Shown here: positions 57,380 to 64,000 of the stretch, piece after piece
How the letters are laid out: every line of letters starts with the position of its first letter
Numbering within the stretch: position 1 is the first letter of the stretch
Assembly: GCA_009763385.1 (NCBI GenBank)
Contig: VDCT01000871.1
Location: forward strand, 1 to 64,000
Direction of reading: 5' to 3'
DNA: 64,000 nt
From: Coix lacryma-jobi var. lacryma-jobi
Taxonomy: Eukaryota; Streptophyta; Magnoliopsida; Poales; Poaceae
Made by a program: the position numbers and the translations under genes
Notes under the pieces: model-generated
The model's input: only the letters and a program-made list of their open reading frames with translations
What the model was told of the DNA's origin: nothing
Database searches by the model: none

Positions 57380-57941
57380 AGGCTTGGTGATACCCTCCTA
57401 ATATGTAGTTGTTGGCATTCCTTAGCGTCATCACTAAAGATAGAATAAATCCTATCCCAGCAATGGCTCCAGAAATGTTACTGTAATTAATTAACTTGTT
57501 ACATGATATGATATAGCCAAAAGTGATTAAGGCTTTACCTTGTAGCATGTAGAACTAGATTGTCATCCGTAGCTATGATGATGCAAAAGATATGCTAGCA
57601 AAACCATATTAAACATGGCTATATGTTGACATCTCTTAGCATCCCTTCGGATAACGGCGTCAGAAATGTGGGTAGACAAATCTAAGGTCATCACCTTTAA
57701 AGCTAGGTTGTCACCACTAGCAGCAACACTAGAGATGCAGTTGTATTTCTGATCATGCCCTTATAAAATATGAAATAAGATTATCCGCAAGCGCACAGAT
57801 AAAATACACCCGTTGTAGCATTTCACCTAGGAGAGTTCCAAGGTATCGTTATTTATATTATGCCTCTACATCTAAGTCTCAAGAGAGTGGCAGGAGATAA
57901 ACTTCTATAGATTAAAACACACACATGCATGATTATGATAT

Positions 57942-58195
57942 GAGTTCCACTAGATCTTCTCAACGCAGGAATCAATCATAACAGATATAAGATAAATAAG
58001 GTAAATGAATAGAACAAGTTAAACCAAAAAGAGTTCCACAAAGCATTTTCCATCCAGAGTTTTGATAAGAGTTCCACTAGATCTTCTCAACACAGGAATC
58101 AATCATAACAGATATAAGATAAATAAGGTAAATGAATAGAGTAGGATAAACCAAAAAGAGTTCCACAGAGCATTTCCCATCTAGAGTTTGGTCAT
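57942..58195. repeat. 127-bp tandem repeat, two copies
   Basis: Units 57942-58068 and 58069-58195, both beginning GAGTTCCACTAGATCTTCTC, differ at a handful of positions. Confidence 0.9.
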
Positions 58196-59160
58196 AACTC
58201 AAACTAGAAAGTGCGAACACAAGGTTGATATGTGCCCTTGTGGTTCCACCTTGAGTGATGAGTGATTGGTGAACAGGCTCGCTGTTGGTATAAATTAATG
58301 CACACTCTACTTTATCCGCAAGCGCACAGATAAAATCTACCGATGTAGCACTTCACCGGAGTAACCCAGTTTTAATATCGAACCCAAAGGAACGGATAGT
58401 GATGAGTCTCAAGTGTATAACCCCTGAGTAACTAACAAGGACGGAGAAGCTAAAAGTATAGAGGGGATCACTAAGGGTATCTAAATCCAACTTAAGAGTG
58501 ATATGTTTATTATTCTTAATGGGGAAGTTGCCATAAAAGGTCACAACAGAGTATGATTCTTTTATGCAAATGTATAATCCTACCGAGCCTACACACGGGT
58601 AAGTGGACTATAGAAGAATCAACAAGGCTATAAGAGTCACCCTTGCGAACTACCACTACTACCGGCGTTATAGGAGGTAAATATGAGCTATCAAGTCTAA
58701 GCACTACGCTTATACTATCCAACTACTCTAACTCTAGAGCGACTAGAATTAAAGTACTCAAAAGAGAGTCATAAACCTTAAGAACAATAAGAACAATGGC
58801 TCAAACTTAAATATAGATGTTGATTACCGAAACAATCGTTGAAGCAAGTCGATGAAGAACTTGAATCCACAGGTACAAGATGAAGAAGTTGATCCGACAG
58901 GCGGAGCTTCCTCTTGATCTCTTCCTCTCTCTCTCTCTTCTAGTTCTAGAATAAGACTAGGTTCTAATCCTACTAGAGGGGTATCTAGTCTTCTACTTGA
59001 AAGCTAACTCTTGATTACAACTAGATGAACTAGATCTAATTCTAGATGAACTAGAAGAGATTCATTTAGAGGGACCTCTACTTCTACATTGGAACCCTAA
59101 TTTCTGATGTGGAGATGAATAATGAAGAGGGAGATGCCTAGAGAGGGGGTCTGGGGCTGC

Positions 59161-59168
59161 TTATATAG
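59161..59168 (-). promoter_or_regulatory. TATA box of the degenerate minus-strand LTR
   Basis: Minus strand GGCTATATAAGCAGCC, followed by CCCAGACCCCCTCTCTAGGC, a typical LTR promoter arrangement. Confidence 0.5.
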
Positions 59169-59677
59169 CCCTGAGGGATCAACCGCGACCGTTGGATCAA
59201 ACCGACTTAAGGTACGGCTGAGATGCATCCTAGAGGTCGGTGGAGGAAGCTTGCAGAAGACGGAAGCCAGCGGGCCCAGGGGGAGACCGACCGGTGGGCC
59301 CAGGGGACCGGTCGGTCCCACCTGGAAGTGGACCGGGGCCCCTCCTCGTGGTGTCTCTAGGTGTTCTCTGGAGTCTTTCGGAAGGTTCCTGACTTGCCGA
59401 ATACGTTATCTCCCGTCGGTTTCCTTCTAGGAGAAGCAATCAGCGCTGGTTTCCTGGTTTAGTCCCTGCAGAATCATAATTCACCAAAACTCGTGGAATA
59501 TTGTCAATTAAAACCCTAAACCTTGTTGGTGATTGAATTCATGCCCTTTTTATATTTATTTATCCTTTAATTTTGATAGATAACCAGCGTCAACACTCAC
59601 CGGGAGGGGTGAGCGAAGACATGTGTTCTTGGCTGTGTTGTTGTGCAGGCGTGGAGCTCGGAGGCAGTGGTCGATGA

Positions 59678-61537
59678 TGCGGATACATGGGTGTATGCCG
59701 AGTCTCGAGTGATGAGTGATTGTCAACGGGTTTGATCGCATGTTCTTTGGCTTGTGTTGTGCAGGTGTCGAGCACGGATACAGTGATCGAAGGCAAGGTG
59801 AAGGTCAAGTAGAGACGTGCCGTGCCGACGGACCGAGAGTGGCGAAGGGCGGACGTGAGGCTTGGACTGAGGGACCGGTGGCCTGAGGATCAGCTGTGGT
59901 GGCTGACAGCCTGGGACATCGACGAGCGAAGACTTGCGGCTGGACGGGGTGCACGGGCGGTGCATCCCATCTACGGCTCGGTTTGGTGGTTGAGCCACAG
60001 AAAAACCACCGAGTGGACGGTTTCCAGGTTTGGGCCTCAAACCTAGGCGTTGATGGTTTCCGAGTTTGGGCCACAAAACTCGGGCTGAGGACGGTTTCCA
60101 GGTTTGGGCCTCAAAACCTGGGGTGCTGCTGGTTTCCCGGTTTGGGCCTCAAAACCCGGGGTTGGCTGTGAAGGCTGGTTTCCCGGTTTGGGCCACAAAA
60201 CCGGGGGTGCGACGTCCGGGAAAAGGACAAGCAGAGCGGTGGCGGCATGTGGCGGCAATCGGTGAGGTTGCGTCGAGGCAACGCTACCAGTTGTGCGGGC
60301 GTGGCCGTCGGATCACCACCTACCGCGAGTTGGTCCAGAATAACCCTAGGGTTTAGCTGGTTCGCTCTGTAAGTAGTTAGGGGTAGAGTGGGAATTAGGA
60401 ATAGTTAGAATTAGGATAAGTAGGGGGAGACGCCCACCTCCCATCTATCTCAGTCATTTGCTCTTTGCTTCTAGAGTTTCCTACTCTCCCTCTCCCCTGC
60501 TGAGCTAGCTGAGATCCGCAGAGAACCATACCTCTGTGTACTGGAGATTTTGAGCAAGTGAGACCGTAATCTCACTGTTGTAGCGTGTGGTAGCCACACG
60601 GTTGCAAATTCGTGATTGTGATTCGCGTTTTATTCTTGTTCTTCGCAGATTGCTTTTCTCCATGTTTTTCCCGTCGATCGATCTCTTTGTTCGTTGCATC
60701 TTTTGCAAATTCGTTTGAACCAAGTTGTTCTAGATCGTGAGGCACTTCTTTCCACCGAAGGAATTCACCTCTAACCTCACGAGCTAGTAGATCGGTTGAT
60801 TTTCGTTTCGGGTCAAGTTTTTCCCTTCCCCCGAAATTCTTCGATTCATCGATTTGGAGATAGGTTCGAGCCATGATCTCTAGAGATAGCTCGCTATCCT
60901 CCTTGTGACTCCTCTCACCAAGTTTGATCCCTAGAGGATTTGTTTTGAGTGAGATCGAGTTGAATCGGTGGACGAACAACAGGTTTCGGGGTGACCGAAC
61001 GCTGGCTCGGATTGACCGAACGCACCCCCAGAGTCCGGTCGATGAATGTTCTTCGCAGTCCTTTTTTGAGTGTTGACCGGACTCACCTTTGATCGCTGAC
61101 CGGACGCACAGCTTCCACTGTTCACCGTGTTTGTTTTCTGCTGACCGGACGCAGGGTTCACGACCGGACGCTCTACGTCTGAGAGTCCGGTCAAAAACAG
61201 TAAGGTTCCCGAGCGGAATTCTTGAGACCGGACGCGTCCGGTGTACCTTGACCGGACAGAGGCAGAGTCCGGTCAGTACTGTTTGTGCTGTTTCGTTCGC
61301 AGTTCGCTCGTCATTGTCGGTTTGATTTTTGGCTTTTGCGTTGGATTTTGGAGTCGTGTAGTGTCCCGCTGTGCTTCTTGGAAGCATCCACCCTACATCT
61401 AGGGTCGTGGACACTTATGAGCTCTAGGGTTTGCTGTTGGGGTGATTCTCGGGACAGTGGGACAAGTTTCTGAAAAGAAATTTGAAGCTCCCATTCACCC
61501 CCCCTCTGGTCGCTTTGGTTACACTTTCGGTCCCTCA
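59678..61537 (+). repeat. 5' LTR of element D (1860 bp)
   Basis: TGCGGATACATGGG ... CGGTCCCTCA, immediately before the primer site. Contains the hairpin array (59985-60205) and the CCGGAC cluster (about 60990-61280). It is shorter than the solo copies partly because one hairpin unit is missing. Confidence 0.88.
59985..60205. repeat. Hairpin array in LTR D (third copy)
   Basis: Stems: GGTGGTT 59985-59991 with AACCACC 60004-60010; CCAGGTTT 60024-60031 with AAACCTAGG 60039-60047; CCGAGTTT 60060-60067 with AAACTCGG 60076-60083; CCAGGTTT 60098-60105 with AAACCTGG 60114-60121; CCCGGTTT 60136-60143 with AAACCCGGG near 60152-60160 (one-base bulge); CCCGGTTT 60182-60189 with AAACCGGG 60198-60205. Loops are GGGCCTCA or GGGCCACA, except for the first unit. 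Confidence 0.85.
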
Positions 61538-61539
61538 AT

Positions 61540-61551
61540 TGGTATCGGAGC
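61540..61551 (+). other. Initiator-Met tRNA primer binding site of element D
   Basis: TGGTATCGGAGC two bases after the LTR end differs at one position from the TGGTATCAGAGC block found in most plant Ty1/copia elements. Confidence 0.88.
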
Positions 61552-61600
61552 AGGTTAAGGATCTTTCACCTGAGCCCGTTCCAGATCCACAAAAGGTGAC

Positions 61601-64000
61601 ATGGATCGCGGTGTGGGCAAACCGCCGTTTTCGATGGGACGAACTATGCGTATTGGAATATACGCATGTCGGCCTATCTGCAGAGTATTGGTGCTTCCAT
61701 TTGGGATATTTGCAACTCTGTCGATTACGTGGTCTTGGCTGCTCGTGTCACTCAGCGTCAGATCGATGAGCACGATGCCAATAGCCGAGCTCGTAATGCT
61801 CTTTTCTCTTGTTTGAGCATGTTCGAGTTTGACCGCGTTTCTCACCTCGCTACGGCTCGGGAGATTTGGGCCACCCTCATGCGTTTCCATGAGGGAACCT
61901 CTCAAGTCAAAACCCGTCTCTACGAGTCGTTCAAGCGAGAGTATGAGAACTTTCGACATTTGCCTGGCGAGAGCATATAAAGTTTATTCGCTCGCTTTCA
62001 GGTGATTGTCAACAGGATGAGGGCGAACAAGGAGCTGTTGCCTTTCGACGATCATGAGAGAGCTTTGAAGCTTTTGCACACTCTTGATCGGTCGGTGTGG
62101 GACTCGAAGGTTCAGGCGATCATCGAATCGCCTAACTATGAGACCCTCACTTGCGACGAGCTCTTTAGTAAGCTCAAGTCCAGTGAGATTGACGCCATGG
62201 CGAGGGCTTCTTATGAAAATCCTTCTGGCCCGTCGATGGCTTTGGTTTCTAGTTCTTCTGCTAACCCCTCTGGAGGCTTTGCACTCTCCTCTCTTTTCTG
62301 TACAGAAGAGCAGCTGGAGTTCATGGGGATGACGAGCTGGCTTTGCTCGCCAACCGGTTCTCGCGGTTTCACAACAACCGCATGAACCGTCGTCACGGAG
62401 GAGGAGGCTCGGGATGTTTCGAGTGCGGCGACCCAACCACTTCATCGCCAATTGCCCAAAGAAGAACAACAGACCTTCGGCAAGGCGGATCATGGGCACA
62501 AGTACGACTCCGGCAAGCGCAAGGAGAAGTACGTCCCACGAAGCACAAGCGGAAGGGCGGCTTCGACAAGGAGTACATCAAGACGAAGTACTTAGAGAAG
62601 GCCCAGGCTGAGCAGCGTGCGTTCTTCGCCACGCTCAGCGACGTCGACGACTTGGATGACGACTTCGCTGCTTCAAGCGACGACGAGTCCGAGAAGAAGA
62701 AGAGGATCGAGGACAAGCTGAACGGTCTTTGCTTCTTCGCGACGACGACGGCTTCTGCACCATGGCCCTCGGCAAGGAGGTCGACGGCGAGCTGGAGGAC
62801 ACTCCTCGGAACGACGATGACGACGACGACACCTCCCAGGTATCTCAGACCCCCAACGAGCTATCCACTGAGGTCGAGACTTACTGCCACGCTCCTTAGT
62901 CAGGACAAGTTACTTAGGCGTGCTGCTAGAGAGCGCAAGGAGTTTAGGCAGAAGTGGGAGGATACGGTGAAGGAACTTGAATCTGTCAAGTCCACCGTAG
63001 TTGTTACCGATGAGGAGGAGTGTGAGATGTGCACCACACACATGACTGACCTTCTCACTTTGAGGAGCAAGTATGCTGTGCTGGTAGGAGAAGTGGATGA
63101 GCTGAAGGCTAGACCCTCGCTGTTGGGTGCGTGCAAGTCCTGTGCGGGCTTGCAATCTGAGTTGGCAGAGAAGAATGCCAAGATTGTGTCTCTTGAAGAG
63201 GCCAACTCAGGTAGCACGTGTGTGGCTAGGTGCGTTCTTTGTGAGGGTTTGGAGATGGAGATCGCTAATGTGAAGCATGACAAGATGCTAACCGAGGAGG
63301 AAAACACATACCTTCGGACCATCTTGTCATGGGTGTCTAGCGGTGAGCCACAGCTCGGGATGATGATCTCCCAATTCAAGCGAGCTGCTGGAGGTCCAGG
63401 TGTAGGTTTTGCTCCGGGTGTCGATGTTTCATCTTTTGGCAAGATTGGAGAGTCAAGTGGTCTTAACCCATGTGAGAAGCCCAACTCCACCACTACTCCC
63501 AAACTTACCAATCACCCAAAGAGCCTCTCAAGCCTAACACCAAGGATGGGGTCTTTGTTGAGCCTCTGAGAGCTCCACCCAAGAAACAATCATGGGCTCC
63601 CAAACCAGACCACCTCAAGAACAAGCTGGACACCATGCCACCCATCAAGGAGGAGCTTATGCCACAGAAGGCAAAGTGATCCACACACAAGTGTCTGACC
63701 ACATCTACAACCCCCTTTGAGAGCGATGAGGTACCACTGTGAGCACTGTGGGAGAGATGGTTACTTAAGTGAGTTTTGCTTTCAGCGCAAGAGAGAGGCG
63801 CGCCGCGCAAAGGAGATGAACAACACGGACATGTACCATCCTTTCCATGATGTACATGTGCCAAATGTTCAGAGGCGTGCTGCTAGGCCTAGAGGTCCAA
63901 AACCTCAAGTTCCTTGGCCTAGGCCGCAGAGAGCGTGCCCGGCGGGAGCCTGCAGTTGTAGGCTATGGACCCCGTGGCAGTGGCTTTGTAGTTGAGCGCT
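61601..64000 (+). pseudogene. Element D gag region, frame-broken
   Basis: ATG 61601 starts MDRGVGKPPF; after one lost base the frame reads NYAYWN-type text and MSAYLQSIGASIWDICNSVD, the usual Ty1/copia gag start. It continues REIWATLMRFHEGTSQVKTR and, after a TAA at 61978-61980, FQVIVNRMRANKELLPFDDH. The first zinc knuckle is near 62411-62470 (CFECGDPTHFIANCPKK, over a lost base). There follow an acidic region (DVDDLDDDFAASSDDESEKK), a coiled-coil-like region with Cys pairs (62930-63350), and a second zinc knuckle at 63727-63786 (YHCEHCGRDGYLSEFC). Gag packages the element RNA. Breaks are mostly one-base gaps, as elsewhere in the window. Confidence 0.85.

Larger units (their letters stand above)
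57380..59677 (-). mobile_element. Degenerate Ty3-type LTR and leader, minus strand
   Basis: On the minus strand a TATA box at 59161-59168 is followed by a leader-like stretch. Two primer-site-like blocks then follow: TTTCTGACGCCGTTATCCG (about 57650) and TTTCTGGAGCCATTGCTGGG (about 57460), both degenerate forms of the TGGCGCCGTTGCCGGGG block common in Ty3 elements. Both are followed by related GACGCTAAGGAATGCC / GATGCTAAGAGATGTC text. The phrase TATCCGCAAGCGCACAGATA occurs at 57782 and 58314. No intact gag or pol is present. Confidence 0.5.
59678..64000 (+). mobile_element. Ty1/copia retrotransposon D, 5' part (SIRE/Opie-like)
   Basis: LTR 59678-61537, initiator-Met primer site, then gag running past the window end. 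The long gag with two zinc knuckles and an acidic and coiled middle section resembles the SIRE/Opie-Ji lineage of grasses. The same LTR occurs alone in element C in both palindrome arms. Pol lies beyond the window. Confidence 0.85.

Noticed and set aside
57345..57548. 67-residue minus-strand open frame with a hydrophobic middle
   Set aside because: It overlaps the primer-site and leader region of a degenerate LTR element and has no known homologue; a chance frame.

Overview
The window is nuclear DNA of a grass (Poaceae, probably panicoid). The evidence is a multi-exon plant fimbrin gene with GT-AG introns, surrounded by nested LTR retrotransposons, a PIF/Harbinger element, a Mutator-like element carrying part of a plant NRT1/PTR (NPF) transporter gene, and several MITEs. 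There is no bacterial-type gene organisation. Species cannot be fixed from the sequence alone.

Layout. Positions 1-35638 form one giant imperfect palindrome: arm 1 (1-17728) is the reverse complement of arm 2 (17788-35638), separated by a 59-bp spacer containing a run of 13 T. Both arms hold the same nested layers, listed here in arm 2 order: a long LTR (E) cut by the palindrome centre; a Ty3-type element (C: LTR, primer site, gag, protease) interrupted by a 1.9-kb solo LTR of a Ty1/copia element (D); a hAT-type MITE inside LTR C; a MITE-like AT-rich repeat; a Pack-MULE with two NPF exons and a Tourist-like MITE in its terminal repeat; a PIF/Harbinger transposase; and the 3' end of a second Ty3 element (A). 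Arm 2 continues into unique sequence: element A is complete to 43862 (5' LTR, gag, protease, RT, RNase H, integrase) and carries a 3.9-kb solo LTR (B). Element A itself sits inside ORF1 (Myb/SANT-like) of the PIF element, whose remainder is at 43868-44694. The fimbrin gene runs 47552-55068, followed by a Tourist-like MITE, a degenerate Ty3 LTR/leader on the minus strand (57.4-59.7 kb), and the start of a Ty1/copia (SIRE/Opie-like) element D with LTR, initiator-Met primer site and gag, running off the window end.

How it fits together. Target-site duplications (GCTGC for B, AGGAG for A, GGTCC for solo D, CATAAGGC for hAT, a 9-bp duplication for the MULE, TTA for the MITEs) give a clear nesting order. 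The arms differ mainly by single-base gaps, and each arm keeps bases the other has lost. The fimbrin exons show the same kind of isolated frame breaks without nonsense substitutions. I therefore read the sequence as an unpolished long-read assembly and the palindrome as most likely a fold-back artefact, although a real recent inverted duplication cannot be excluded from sequence alone.

The most interesting biological signal is an array of short hairpins in LTR D. Their stems differ between units but stay paired, and their loops share a GGGCC core.
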